Position numbers and translations under genes: made by a program. A stretch of DNA of 64,000 bases from JAXMCK01 sp046349395 (GTDB lineage: Bacteria > Pseudomonadota > Alphaproteobacteria > Geminicoccales > Geminicoccaceae): positions 62,001-126,000 of the forward strand of contig JAXMCK010000006.1 of the NCBI GenBank assembly GCA_046349395.1, in the 5' to 3' direction. The notes below the pieces were generated by a model. It made no database searches. It had not been told where the DNA came from and saw only the letters and a program-made list of their open reading frames with translations. Within the stretch, counting starts at the first letter, position 1. Every line of letters starts with the position of its first letter. Below, piece by piece: positions 52,763 to 63,866 of this stretch.

Positions 52763-53932
52763 TCAGGCGGCCTTCTGCACGGCGGTGACGATCTTCTCGG
52801 CCGCATCGGCCAGATCGTCGGCGGGGATGATCGGCAAGCCGCTGTCGCGGAGGATCTGCTTGCCGAGCTCGACATTCGTACCTTCGAGGCGGACGACGAG
52901 GGGCACGTTCAGGTTCACCTCGCGCGCCGCGGCGACGACACCGTCCGCGATGACGTCGCAGCGCATGATGCCGCCGAAGATGTTGACCAGCACGCCCTCG
53001 ACGTTGGGATCGGAGAGCAGCAGCTTGAACGCCGCCGTCACCCGCTCCTTGGTCGCACCGCCGCCGACGTCGAGGAAGTTGGCGGGCTCGCCGCCATAGA
53101 GCTTGATGATGTCCATCGTCGCCATGGCGAGGCCGGCGCCGTTCACCATGCAGGCGATGTTGCCGTCGAGCTTGATGTAGTTGAGCTCGTGCCGGCTGGC
53201 CTCGATCTCGTGCGGATCCTCCTCGTCGAGGTCGCGCAGTTCGGTGACCTTGGTCTGCCGGTAGAGGGCGTTGCTGTCGAAGTTCATCTTGGCGTCGAGG
53301 GCCACGACGTCGCCGCCCTTGGTCACGACCAGCGGGTTGATCTCGACGAGGCTGGCGTCGCGCTCGACGATCGCGTTGTAGAGCCCGCGCATGAAGGTGA
53401 TCGCCTTGTTCACCTCCTTGCCCTTGAGGTCGAGCCCGTAGGCGAGTTGCCGGCCGTGGAAGGGCATGAAGCCCGTCGCCGGGTCGATGGCGACCTTCAT
53501 GATCTTCTCGGGGCTGTGCTTGGCGACCTCCTCGATCTCCACCCCGCCCTCGGTCGAGGCCATGAAGGTGACGCGCGAGGTGGCGCGGTCGATCACGGCA
53601 CCGAGATAGAGCTCGCGGCCGATGTCGCAGCCTTCCTCGATGTAGACCCGCTTCACGACGCGGCCGGCCGGGCCGGTCTGGTGCGTGACGAGCGTCATGC
53701 CCAGCATGTCGTTGGCGCGCTGGCGCACTTCCTCGATCGACTTCGCGATCTTGACGCCGCCGCCCTTGCCGCGGCCGCCGGCATGGATCTGCGCCTTCAC
53801 CACCCAGATCGGGCCCCCCAGCGCACGTGCCGCCTGCTCCGCCTCCTCGGGCGTGTAGGCGACCTGGCCGCGGAGGACCGAGACGCCGTAGTCCTTGAGC
53901 AGGCTCTTGGCCTGGTATTCGTGAATGTTCAT
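52763..53932 (-). CDS. sucC: succinyl-CoA synthetase beta subunit
   Basis: A 389-residue ATP-grasp protein starting M-N-I-H-E-Y-Q-A-K. Landmarks are [13 protein letters not shown] near residue 46, N-P-L-V-V-T near 199, [13 protein letters not shown] near 260 and F-G-G-I-M-R-C near 324. It binds the nucleotide and forms the dimer with SucD. It lies ten bases downstream of mdh. Confidence 0.97.
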   Translation of the reverse strand: MNIHEYQAKSLLKDYGVSVLRGQVAYTPEEAEQAARALGGPIWVVKAQIHAGGRGKGGGVKIAKSIEEVRQRANDMLGMTLVTHQTGPAGRVVKRVYIEEGCDIGRELYLGAVIDRATSRVTFMASTEGGVEIEEVAKHSPEKIMKVAIDPATGFMPFHGRQLAYGLDLKGKEVNKAITFMRGLYNAIVERDASLVEINPLVVTKGGDVVALDAKMNFDSNALYRQTKVTELRDLDEEDPHEIEASRHELNYIKLDGNIACMVNGAGLAMATMDIIKLYGGEPANFLDVGGGATKERVTAAFKLLLSDPNVEGVLVNIFGGIMRCDVIADGVVAAAREVNLNVPLVVRLEGTNVELGKQILRDSGLPIIPADDLADAAEKIVTAVQKAA

Positions 53933-53942
53933 CGGCTGCGCC

Positions 53943-54899
<957 letters not shown>

Positions 54900-55097
54900 T
54901 CACAATAGCTGATGTCGATGGCGTGACGGGCCGGTTAGCAGCCGGTGGCTGTCTAGCTGCCGACCCCTTACCCCCACAATGCGACGATCCGAGTACCTTA
55001 GTCCCCCCATCTGCGTCCTAACAGCGCGATCGGACGGGCGAATTGGCAGGAATCGGACGCCGCCGAAACTTTTTGGCCATTGGCCGGCGGGCACCCC

Positions 55098-55126
55098 TTG
55101 ATATGCTTGCATCCTTTACGAAATAA
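55098..55126 (+). promoter_or_regulatory. probable sigma-70 promoter of the RHH-PAS gene
   Basis: TTGATA (55098-55103) and AAATAA (55121-55126) are separated by 17 bases in an AT-rich pocket. The start codon at 55179 is 52 bases beyond the -10 box, leaving a short leader. Confidence 0.5.
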
Positions 55127-55178
55127 CGTATCAGTTGATTTATCGGGTGAAGACACCCGCAAGGATAGAGTGCCGGGG

Positions 55179-55850
55179 ATGATTAGGAAGACCATGCGGG
55201 TCGGCGATGTCCGTACCTCCATCAAACTAGAAGCAGAATTCTGGACATATTTGAAAGAACTGGGTGATCAGCGCGGTATCCGTCTGTCGGTGCTGGTCAA
55301 CGAAATCGCAGAAGCAAGACCCGATCGGACCAATCTGGCGTCCACCCTGCGTACTTATTGCCTGATGCACGCCAAGCTGCGTTGCCAGACCTTGCATCGC
55401 GATCTCGACAAGCTGGCGCTGGCCGGAAATACACAGGATCTCGCCCGGGTGCTGGAGTCGTGCCCGATGCCGACCATCATCCTGGACGGTGATCGCGTCG
55501 TGCGTCAGCTCAACCGCGCCTTCGCCCTATGGCTGAATCTGGATCCTCGCGGCACGGTCGGCAAGCGGCTGGACACGATCATGATCCTCCGCGGCAACAA
55601 CATGCGCGAGATGTGGACCGGCCTCGGCGACGGCCGCCTACCACGCACCGCCTTCAACGCCACCTATGTCTCGCCCGGCCGCGTGCGCACCGCGCAGGCG
55701 ATCGCCGTCGCCCTGGGCGTCAACGGCCAGGGAGCCCAGCCGAGCCGTGCCTTCGTCGTGATGTTCGAGACGCTGGCGAACCGCAACGCCACGCCCGGCC
55801 ACATGGCCCGCGAGACCAGCAACGACGGGTATTATCCCGCCAGCCTCTAG
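55179..55850 (+). CDS. ribbon-helix-helix domain protein fused to a PAS-like domain
   Basis: About 223 residues from the ATG at 55179. Residues 6-75 match the alphaproteobacterial ribbon-helix-helix domain: R-T-S-I-K-L-E-A-E-F-W-T-Y-L, then I-R-L-S-V-L-V-N-E-I and N-L-A-S-T-L-R. Residues 95-200 look like a PAS domain, with C-P-M-P-T-I-I-L-D-G-D-R-V-V-R-Q-L-N-R-A-F and a following strand set. The C-terminal 25 residues are polar. It is probably a DNA-binding protein with ligand or redox sensing, and stands between the TCA operon and the RegA genes. No clear cofactor ligand is visible. Confidence 0.75.
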   Translation: MIRKTMRVGDVRTSIKLEAEFWTYLKELGDQRGIRLSVLVNEIAEARPDRTNLASTLRTYCLMHAKLRCQTLHRDLDKLALAGNTQDLARVLESCPMPTIILDGDRVVRQLNRAFALWLNLDPRGTVGKRLDTIMILRGNNMREMWTGLGDGRLPRTAFNATYVSPGRVRTAQAIAVALGVNGQGAQPSRAFVVMFETLANRNATPGHMARETSNDGYYPASL

Positions 55851-55872
55851 ACCCCGAGCGGCATCCGGCATC

Positions 55873-55905
55873 CGGGCGCACCCACTTTGCCGAGCGGTGC
55901 GCCCG
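55873..55905. terminator. strong hairpin between convergent regulators
   Basis: CGGGCGCACC (55873-55882) and GGTGCGCCCG (55896-55905) pair perfectly over ten bases. It lies between the ends of the RHH-PAS gene and the second RegA-type gene, and may stop both. A T tract is not evident. Confidence 0.55.
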
Positions 55906-55914
55906 TCCCGGAGA

Positions 55915-56487
55915 TCAGGGGCGGGGCGCCCTCTTGGAGAGGATCCTCTGCAGCGTGCGCCGGTGCATCTCCAGGCGCCGTGCGGTTTCCGACACGTTAC
56001 GGTTGCACTGCTCGAAGACGCGCTGGATGTGCTCCCACCGCACCCGGTCGGCCGACATCGGCCGCTCCGAGGGCTGTGCCGCCGCCTCGTCGTTGCCGAG
56101 CAGCGTCGCGACCACCTGCTCCGCCTTCACCGGCTTCGCCAGATAGCCGACCGCACCCGCCTTCAGAGCCACGAGGCTCGACGCGATGCTGTCGTAGCCG
56201 GTCAGGATCAGCACCCGGATGCCGGGGCGCGCCTCCTGCAAAGCCGTCAGCAGCTCCATGCCGTGGCCATCGTGCAGGTTGAGGTCGAGCACCGCATAGT
56301 CGGGCGTGCGCTCGGCGACCGCCTCGTAGGCCTCCTTCAGGCTGCCCGCCGTGACGATCTCGAAGCCTTCATGCTCGAAGGCGCGGACGAGGCTCTTCCG
56401 TAACGGCGCATCGTCGTCGACGATCAGGACGCGTGGCGTCTCGCCTCGCAGCCGTGCTTGCGCACCGGTCGCTGGTTCGCGTTGCAA
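55915..56487 (-). CDS. second RegA/ActR-type response regulator
   Basis: A 190-residue protein with a TTG start supported by GAGGAGG just upstream. The receiver domain has D-D-D near residue 24, the phospho-acceptor Asp68 (A-V-L-D-L), L-T-G-Y and the Lys in A-K-P. The Fis-like DNA-binding domain at about 140-190 shares about 44 of its last 47 residues with the RegA at 56529. The receiver halves are much less alike. It probably binds the same DNA sites but responds to a different kinase or output. It follows regA by 41 bases on the same strand. Confidence 0.88.
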   Translation of the reverse strand: MQREPATGAQARLRGETPRVLIVDDDAPLRKSLVRAFEHEGFEIVTAGSLKEAYEAVAERTPDYAVLDLNLHDGHGMELLTALQEARPGIRVLILTGYDSIASSLVALKAGAVGYLAKPVKAEQVVATLLGNDEAAAQPSERPMSADRVRWEHIQRVFEQCNRNVSETARRLEMHRRTLQRILSKRAPRP

Positions 56488-56528
56488 CGCGCTCCTCCTC
56501 GATGTGGCATCCGGTCGCAGAAGCAGTC

Positions 56529-57110
56529 TTACTCGCGGGGTGCCCGCTTGTTCAAGATCCGCTGCAACGTACGGCGATGCATGTTCAGTCTACGTGCGGT
56601 CTCGGACACGTTCCGGTTGCACTGCTCGAAGACCCGCTGAATGTGCTCCCAACGCACGCGGTCGGCCGACATCGGGTTGTGCGGCGGCGGCGGCAGACCT
56701 GAGCCACTGGCCAGCAGCGCGTTGATCACATCATCGGCATCGGCGGGCTTCGCCAGATAGTCGACGGCCCCGGCCTTCACCGCGGCCACCGCGGTGGCGA
56801 TGTTGCCGTAGCCGGTCAGGATGACGATGCGGACCTTCGGGTGCAACTCGCGCACCCGTTTCACGAGGTCGATGCCGCTGCCGTCCTCCAACCGGAGGTC
56901 GATGACCGCGTAGTCGGGCTTGATCGTGTGCGCGAGGTTGAAGCCCGACTTCAGGCTCTCGCCGGCGAACACCCGGAAGCCCCGCCGCTCCATGGCGCGC
57001 TGCAGGCTCCGCCGTAGCGGCGCGTCGTCGTCGACCAGAAGCAGGATGGGGCCATCGGCCGGCGGACCGCCAAGTCCTTCACCCTGGCTCTCGACCGTTT
57101 CCTCTTCCAT
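56529..57110 (-). CDS. regA: redox response regulator RegA/PrrA/ActR
   Basis: A 193-residue regulator. The receiver has D-D-D at about residues 27-29, phospho-acceptor Asp71 (A-V-I-D-L), L-T-G-Y at 98-101 and Lys121. A run of prolines (L-P-P-P-P) forms the linker typical of RegA, and the Fis-type helix-turn-helix ends V-S-E-T-A-R-R-L-N-M-H-R-R-T-L-Q. RegA proteins control photosynthesis, carbon and nitrogen fixation and respiration genes in response to redox state. The start lies one base beyond the sensor gene stop, so the pair should be co-transcribed. Confidence 0.93.
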   Translation of the reverse strand: MEEETVESQGEGLGGPPADGPILLLVDDDAPLRRSLQRAMERRGFRVFAGESLKSGFNLAHTIKPDYAVIDLRLEDGSGIDLVKRVRELHPKVRIVILTGYGNIATAVAAVKAGAVDYLAKPADADDVINALLASGSGLPPPPHNPMSADRVRWEHIQRVFEQCNRNVSETARRLNMHRRTLQRILNKRAPRE

Positions 57111-57111
57111 C

Positions 57112-58464
57112 CTAAAGCTCTCCGATGGCCTTGCTCAGGACCTGCGCCGGCCAGATTATCGTCACGCGCGCCCCCCGTCTGTGATTGTCAAAATGGACCT
57201 TTGCACCGGTTCGGGCAAGCAAAGTGTTCGCAATAAAGACGCCGAGCCCTAGCCCACCTTCCTCATGACGTGTCGAGAGATAGGGTTCTCCGAGCCAATC
57301 GAGGACTTCCGGGGGAAATCCAGGGCCGTCGTCCTCGATCGTCAGCGTCAGATCGGACTTGGCCGGGCGCAAGGTCAAGGTCACGTCGCGCCGGGCGAAC
57401 TGGATGGCGTTGTCGATCAGATTGGCCAGCGAGTGCCGGATCTCCGGATTGAGCACCACCATCGGCTCACGGGCCTCGTCGGTCCGCTCGAGATTGACCG
57501 TGACGGTGATCTCGGGCCGCGCGAACTCGGCCGCGATCTGCTCCAGGAGGCCCGAGAGGGGTGCCCGCGTGAAGGGCTCGTGCTCCTTTGAGTCGCTCTC
57601 GCCGGCCCGCCCCAGCGATTTCAGCAACTCCCGGCACCGTTGCGCCTGGGCCAGCAGTTCGGCCGCATCTTCTGCCAGGAGATTCCCCTTGGGCAGCTCG
57701 CGAACGAGTTCCTTGGCGATGACGTTGATGGTGGACAGCGGCGTGCCCAGCAGGTGGGCGGTGGCCGCCGCCTGACCGCCCAGCGCCGAGAGCTGCTGCT
57801 CGCGTGCCAGGGCGATCTGCGCCGCGTTGAGCGCATCCGCCCGTTGCCGCGCCTCCTCGGCGACACTCCAGGCGAACACCGCGACCAGCAGCACGGCGAT
57901 GCTCAGTGCCGCCCAGCCGCCGACGCGGAACAGCGGCGGCATGCTGAGGCCGCCGGCACGCCACGGTAGCGGGCCGCCTGCGAGGGCCAGCACGGCGACG
58001 GCCATCAGGGTCAGGGTCGTCACCGCGGTCGTCGTGCGCAGGTCCAGCGTGCCCGCGGCCAGCGCCATCGGCACCAGCAGGAGGACGGCGAAGGGGTTCT
58101 GCACCCCGCCCGTCAGCAGCAGGATGTAGGCGAGCTGCAGGATATCGAAGGCGAAGAGGAAGGCCACGCCGCGCTCGGGCAGCCGGGTCGCCGCCTTGAG
58201 ACCGATGCCGAGGCCGACATTGACGGCGGCACTCAGGCCCACGGCCGGCAGCAGGGCCAGCAGCGGCAGCTCGATGCCGAGCGAGAAGTTCACGAACAGC
58301 AGGGTGAGAAGCTGGCCGATCACGGCCACCCAGCGGATCAGCGAGAGGGTGTGCAGCCGGATGCGCCCGCCGCCGCTCTCGCCGATGCCGGCGAACTCGC
58401 GCAACTCGTGCGCCCACCGGACGAGCTGTTCCCAGGAGGTGGCGAAGGTCGCTTCCGACTTCAC
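57112..58464 (-). CDS. regB: redox sensor histidine kinase RegB/PrrB/ActS
   Basis: A 450-residue kinase with about six transmembrane segments in residues 40-200. The quinone-associated motif G-G-V-Q-N-P-F is at 119-125. The H-box is A-L-G-G-Q-A-A-A-T-A-H with His237, and the redox-responsive Cys of RegB corresponds to Cys277 in A-Q-R-C-R-E-L. N, G1 and G2 boxes follow (N-L-I-D-N-A, D-D-G-P-G-F, G-L-G-L-G-V-F). The start is GTG with a weak ribosome-binding site. It phosphorylates RegA, encoded next to it; whether it also serves the second regulator is unknown. Confidence 0.93.
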   Translation of the reverse strand: MKSEATFATSWEQLVRWAHELREFAGIGESGGGRIRLHTLSLIRWVAVIGQLLTLLFVNFSLGIELPLLALLPAVGLSAAVNVGLGIGLKAATRLPERGVAFLFAFDILQLAYILLLTGGVQNPFAVLLLVPMALAAGTLDLRTTTAVTTLTLMAVAVLALAGGPLPWRAGGLSMPPLFRVGGWAALSIAVLLVAVFAWSVAEEARQRADALNAAQIALAREQQLSALGGQAAATAHLLGTPLSTINVIAKELVRELPKGNLLAEDAAELLAQAQRCRELLKSLGRAGESDSKEHEPFTRAPLSGLLEQIAAEFARPEITVTVNLERTDEAREPMVVLNPEIRHSLANLIDNAIQFARRDVTLTLRPAKSDLTLTIEDDGPGFPPEVLDWLGEPYLSTRHEEGGLGLGVFIANTLLARTGAKVHFDNHRRGARVTIIWPAQVLSKAIGEL

Positions 58465-58492
58465 GTTGGGCTGCCGGTGCTGGGACGTGACA

Positions 58493-60265
58493 TCACCGGT
58501 CCACCGTCAGGCCGAGCAGGCGGCGGGCATGGTCGCGATGCTCGCGGATCGTCGTGGTGATGGCGTCGAAGTTCTCGACCCGCACGGCATGCTGCAGCGA
58601 GCGGTCGAGCAGGGCCTGCGCTCGCTCGAGCTGGGCCTCGTCGGGCGGCTCGGAAGAGGCCGCCAGTGCGAGGCGCAGGGCACCCGCGGCGTCCAGATAG
58701 ACGGCGTACTTGTTGTCGGGGTCGGCCGGCGTGGAATTGTAGGTGTCCTCGACCACCGCGACGGCCCCGTCCTTCATCACCGGGCGCTTGAAGGGGATGA
58801 CCTGGCGCATGCAGGAGCCGTGTTCCAGCGCGCGCTGGTCGGCGACGGCGGTCAGGGCATCGGCATAGTCGAGAGCGACGGATGCGAGGGCGTTGAGGTT
58901 CGCCGACCCCGGATGCCGCATGATGGCACCGGCCGTCTGGTAGGCCGCATGGTTGCGGAGATCCTGCACGAAGACGAAGTACCAGCCGTAGAGATGCGCC
59001 GCCGAGGGCTCCCCCGGACCATCCGGCAGCAGGTCGACCGTCACGGCCTCGCCGCCGTCCTCCGTGCAGGCGTCGATCGCTCCCTTGTCCTGCTTGCGCA
59101 GCCTGGCGAGGCGGGATTCGATGCGGGCGATCTCGCGGCTCCACAGCGGCACATAGTCCGTGACGGGCTGTGCCGCCCAGCGCCGCGCGAAGCCCTCCAG
59201 ATAGTCGAGTCCGACCACCCCGCCGTCCGCATTCCGGTCGGGAGCCAGGGCCAGCACCTTGATCGCCGCCTCCGGGCTGCCGGACCAGAGATGCAGCATG
59301 CCGACGGTCAGCACGAGGAGCGGGTCGGCGCCGAGCCTCACCCAATCGGCCTGGGCCAGGAACTCGGGCAGCGTGGCGATCCGCTGCTCCGCGCAGGGAT
59401 TTTCCGGGCTCGCCACCACCACGCCCGGCAGCAGGGCGTTCAGGTCGGTCATCGCGGCTCGCGCCGCCTTGCCGACGCGCTCGGGTATCCCCGCCAGCAC
59501 CTGCGGATCGGCGTTGGCGTTCGCCAGGTCGATGACGACGGCGGTGAGCGTCGAGCCGTAGCGCGACAGCATGGGCGTGATGAGCTGCCGGGTGCCGAAC
59601 AGCCGCTCGACAAATTCGGCGCACACCGTCACGGGCCGCACGGCGCGCTTGGCGAACTCGATCGGCAGCGTCGCCGGGGGCTGCTGGGTGAGCTGCCGCC
59701 ACTCGTTCTCGGCATGCAGAAGCTCGCCCGCCATCCCCAGACCGTCAGGGGCAATGCCGAAGAAGTAGGTGGGTTCGGTCTCCAGCTGGAAGCGGAGATC
59801 GACGTCGGCCCGCGCGAACTGGGCCTCGACCAGCGGCGTCTTGATCGAGCGCAGGCCGCCGAAGTCGAACTCGCCGTGCGGAGCCAGGAGGGCCAGGAGG
59901 GCGATCAGCAAGAGCGCCAGCGGGCGGAGCGCCTGCGGCCGGCACCACCAGGGAAGGTCGGCACCGCCCGCATCGGGATCGCGGTGCCGGGTGAAGTTGC
60001 GCAGCACCGCACCGAAGGCGAGCCCCAAGGCCACGCGAAGGTTGGTCGAGCTGTCCAGGAGGTCCCAGCGGACGAGGAAGAAGGCGATGGCCGCCACGAT
60101 CGCCACCACCGCCAGGAGGCGCGCCCAATGCCGGGCGAAGAAGGCGGCGACGCCGCCCTGCTGCCGGCGCGAGGGATCGAGCCACGCGTCGAGGTCGCGG
60201 AGTGCCGGCGGCGCCAGATGGGCCAGCAGGTAGCCGGCGAGCGCCGCCAGCAGGAAGGAGAGCAT
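58493..60265 (-). CDS. hypothetical membrane protein with large soluble domain
   Basis: A 590-residue protein not recognised. The first segment (L-L-A-A-L-A-G-Y-L-L-A-H) is at the N-terminus, followed by a second (L-L-A-V-V-A-I-V-A-A-I-A-F-F-L-V) near residue 50 and a third near 115-130. The remaining 450 residues look soluble and helical and should lie on one side of the membrane. They contain four cysteines (at C-A-E-F, N-P-C-A-E, D-A-C-T-E and G-S-C-M-R). It lies 24 bases after the hydroxyacid dehydrogenase gene and 28 before regB, so it may belong to one transcript with them. Confidence 0.75.
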   Translation of the reverse strand: MLSFLLAALAGYLLAHLAPPALRDLDAWLDPSRRQQGGVAAFFARHWARLLAVVAIVAAIAFFLVRWDLLDSSTNLRVALGLAFGAVLRNFTRHRDPDAGGADLPWWCRPQALRPLALLLIALLALLAPHGEFDFGGLRSIKTPLVEAQFARADVDLRFQLETEPTYFFGIAPDGLGMAGELLHAENEWRQLTQQPPATLPIEFAKRAVRPVTVCAEFVERLFGTRQLITPMLSRYGSTLTAVVIDLANANADPQVLAGIPERVGKAARAAMTDLNALLPGVVVASPENPCAEQRIATLPEFLAQADWVRLGADPLLVLTVGMLHLWSGSPEAAIKVLALAPDRNADGGVVGLDYLEGFARRWAAQPVTDYVPLWSREIARIESRLARLRKQDKGAIDACTEDGGEAVTVDLLPDGPGEPSAAHLYGWYFVFVQDLRNHAAYQTAGAIMRHPGSANLNALASVALDYADALTAVADQRALEHGSCMRQVIPFKRPVMKDGAVAVVEDTYNSTPADPDNKYAVYLDAAGALRLALAASSEPPDEAQLERAQALLDRSLQHAVRVENFDAITTTIREHRDHARRLLGLTVDR

Positions 60266-60289
60266 CGGCGCCGCCTGCCCGGGCGGCCC

Positions 60290-61276
60290 TCAGAGCATGC
60301 TGGGCAGAACGCGGTCCGGGGGCCGATGGCCGTCGGCGAAGGTCTTGATGTTGATGATGACCTTCTCGCCCATGTCGATGCGGCCTTCGAGCGTCGCCGA
60401 GCCCATGTGCGGCAGCAGCACGACGTTCTCCAGCTGGCGCAGCTTCGGGTTGATCGCCGGCTCGTGCTCGAACACGTCGAGCCCGGCACCCGCTATCTTG
60501 CGGTCGCGCAGGAGGCGGGTCAGGGCGGTCTCGTCGATCACCTCGCCGCGGCTCGTATTGACCACGATGGCGTGCGGCTGCAGCAGCGCCAGCCGCCGGG
60601 CCGAGAGCAGGTGATAGGTAGCCGGCGTGTGCGGGCAGTTGACGCTGACGAGATCCATCCGCGCCAGCATCTGGTCGAGGCTCTCCCAGTAGGTGGCCTC
60701 CAGATCGGTCTCCAGCGCCTCCGGCACGCGGCGCCGGTTGTGGTAGTGCACCGAGAGGCCGAAGCCCTTGGCCCGGCGGGCGACGGCACTGCCGATCCGC
60801 CCCATGCCGAGGATGCCGAGCCGCTTGCCCCAGATGCGGTGGCCCAGCATCGAGGTCGGGCTCCAGCCGCTCCAGTCGCCGGAACGGGCCAGCCGCTCGC
60901 CTTCCGCCAGCCGGCGCGACACGGCGAGGATGAGGGCCATCGTCATGTCGGCCGTGTCCTCGGTCAGCACACCCGGGGTGTTGGTGACCGTGATCCCGCG
61001 CTTGTAGGCCGCCTCGACGTCGATGTTGTCGACGCCGGTGCCGTAGTTCGCGATCAGCTTCAGCCGCTCGTCGGCGTGCGCCAGAAGCGCGGCGTCGATC
61101 CGGTCCGTGACCGTGGGTACCAGCACGTCGCAGCTCTTCACCGCCTCGACGAGCTCGGCGCGACTCATCGGCGCGTCGGCCGTGTTCAGACGGGTATCGA
61201 ACAGCTCCATCATCCGCGTCTCGATTGCGTCGGGGAGCTTCCGTGTGACGATGACGAGCGGGCGTTGGCGAGCCAT
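60290..61276 (-). CDS. 2-hydroxyacid dehydrogenase (glyoxylate/hydroxypyruvate reductase-like)
   Basis: A 328-residue enzyme of the D-isomer family. The NAD(P)-binding loop is G-M-G-R-I-G-S-A-V near residue 155. The catalytic Arg is in V-N-T-S-R-G-E-V-I, the Glu in D-V-F-E-H-E-P and the His in L-L-P-H-M-G-S-A-T. The residues after the loop (H-Y-H-N-R-R-R) carry basic side chains, which favours NADPH. The sequence resembles the glyoxylate reductase group, but the exact substrate is not certain. A GGAGAGGAG site precedes the start. Confidence 0.88.
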   Translation of the reverse strand: MARQRPLVIVTRKLPDAIETRMMELFDTRLNTADAPMSRAELVEAVKSCDVLVPTVTDRIDAALLAHADERLKLIANYGTGVDNIDVEAAYKRGITVTNTPGVLTEDTADMTMALILAVSRRLAEGERLARSGDWSGWSPTSMLGHRIWGKRLGILGMGRIGSAVARRAKGFGLSVHYHNRRRVPEALETDLEATYWESLDQMLARMDLVSVNCPHTPATYHLLSARRLALLQPHAIVVNTSRGEVIDETALTRLLRDRKIAGAGLDVFEHEPAINPKLRQLENVVLLPHMGSATLEGRIDMGEKVIINIKTFADGHRPPDRVLPSML

Positions 61277-61423
61277 GAACTCCTCTCCAGCGACGCGGAC
61301 GGCGAAGTTCGCAGCGCCTTAGCAGAACCTACGGTACAGGCAAACCGGCGGGCAGCCGCTTCAATCCGGCGTGTCCGACGCGTATAGCAGCGCCATCCGC
61401 ACTTCGTCGAAGGGCAACAGGGT

Positions 61424-61918
61424 TTGCTGAAGCGCCTCGCCTTGGCACTTTTGCTCGTCGTCCTGGCAGGGGCGTCCTCCGCCCAGCAGACGACGCGTGT
61501 CGTCGGCCCGAGCGGCCTGCCGCTGCCGCGCTTCGCGTCGCTGGCCTCGGGCGAGGTCAATGTCCGCACCGGCCCGAGCAAGGACTACCCGATCCGCTGG
61601 GTCTACACGCGCCCCGGACTGCCGGTCCGCATCGTCGAGGAGTACGACACCTGGCGCCGCGTCCAGGACCCCGACGGCGAGGAGGGCTGGACCCATTCGA
61701 GCCTGCTGACCACGAAGCGCACGGTCATGGTGCTGGGCAACGGGGTGCAGACCCTCCACCGGGCCGCGTCGGCGGATGCGCGTGTCGTGCTGCGCGCCGA
61801 GCCGGGGGTCATCGGCGACCTCGTCGAGTGCGAGGGCGACTGGTGCCGGGTCGAGATCGCCGGCGATCGGGGCTGGATCGAGCGCTCGTCGCTGTTCGGG
61901 GTGCTGCCTGACGACTGA
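61424..61918 (+). CDS. secreted SH3-like domain protein
   Basis: A 164-residue protein with a TTG start and a Sec signal peptide (L-A-L-A-L-L-L-V-V-L-A-G, cleavage near S-S-A-Q). Two bacterial SH3-like units follow: the first has G-E-V-N-V-R-T-G-P-S and G-W-T-H-S-S-L, the second A-E-P-G-V-I-G and G-W-I-E-R-S. Such proteins bind cell wall or periplasmic partners. Its stop is directly next to the Irr stop on the other strand, with no bases in between. Its start lies 147 bases from the divergent hydroxyacid dehydrogenase gene. Confidence 0.85.
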   Translation: MLKRLALALLLVVLAGASSAQQTTRVVGPSGLPLPRFASLASGEVNVRTGPSKDYPIRWVYTRPGLPVRIVEEYDTWRRVQDPDGEEGWTHSSLLTTKRTVMVLGNGVQTLHRAASADARVVLRAEPGVIGDLVECEGDWCRVEIAGDRGWIERSSLFGVLPDD

Positions 61919-62350
61919 TCAGCCGGCCGACCGGCGGCTCGTCGCGTTGCGGACGCGGACGACCACGTCGATCCGGTCGATCACCTTGCCGGCAGGCGGC
62001 ACCGGCAGCTTCAGGAACACGATGTCCTCTTCGGGGACATCCATGATCTCGCCCGTCGCCTTGTCGAAATAGTGATAGTGCGAGGTCGGGTTGGTGTCGA
62101 AGTAGCTCTGCCCGCTGCCGACCACCACCTCGGTCATCAGGCCCGCGTCCGTGAACTGGTGCAGGGTGTTGTAGACGGTCGCAAGCGACACCGGGATGTG
62201 CGCCTGCCGCGCCTCTTGGAACAGTTCCTCGGCCGTGACGTGACGGGGGTGCTTTTCGAGCAGCAGCTTCGCCAGCGCCAGACGCTGGCGCGTCGGCCGT
62301 AGGCCGGCTTCCTGGAGCTTCTTCAAGACCAAAGCGGACGGCCGCTGCAT
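61919..62350 (-). CDS. irr: Irr-type Fur family regulator
   Basis: About 143 residues from the ATG at 62350, which has GGTGAG at good spacing; ATGs at 62356 and 62401 are possible but lack a site. The winged helix shows L-R-P-T-R-Q-R-L-A-L-A and V-S-L-A-T-V-Y-N-T-L, then F-D-T-N-P-T-S-H-Y-H-Y-F and T-G-E-I-M-D-V-P. The D-T-N-x-x-S-H-x-H-F/Y stretch is the Irr form rather than Fur, which marks it as an iron/haem regulator of alphaproteobacteria. The heme-related His cluster is H-Y-H here, not the H-H-H of Rhizobium. Confidence 0.82.
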   Translation of the reverse strand: MQRPSALVLKKLQEAGLRPTRQRLALAKLLLEKHPRHVTAEELFQEARQAHIPVSLATVYNTLHQFTDAGLMTEVVVGSGQSYFDTNPTSHYHYFDKATGEIMDVPEEDIVFLKLPVPPAGKVIDRIDVVVRVRNATSRRSAG

Positions 62351-62456
62351 AGGCATCTCACCGAAGACCACGCCGAACACGCGACCGATGACGGTCGCCA
62401 TCAGCAAACGGGACTGATTTGGTACGGATTGCTGCCTGCGTCAATCCGGTGCGACG

Positions 62457-63866
<1,410 letters not shown>

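Noticed and set aside
58196..61387. A plus-strand open frame of about 1060 codons opposite regB, the membrane protein and the dehydrogenase
   Set aside because: It crosses three genes on the other strand and has shadow composition. The minus-strand genes have motifs, starts and ribosome-binding sites.
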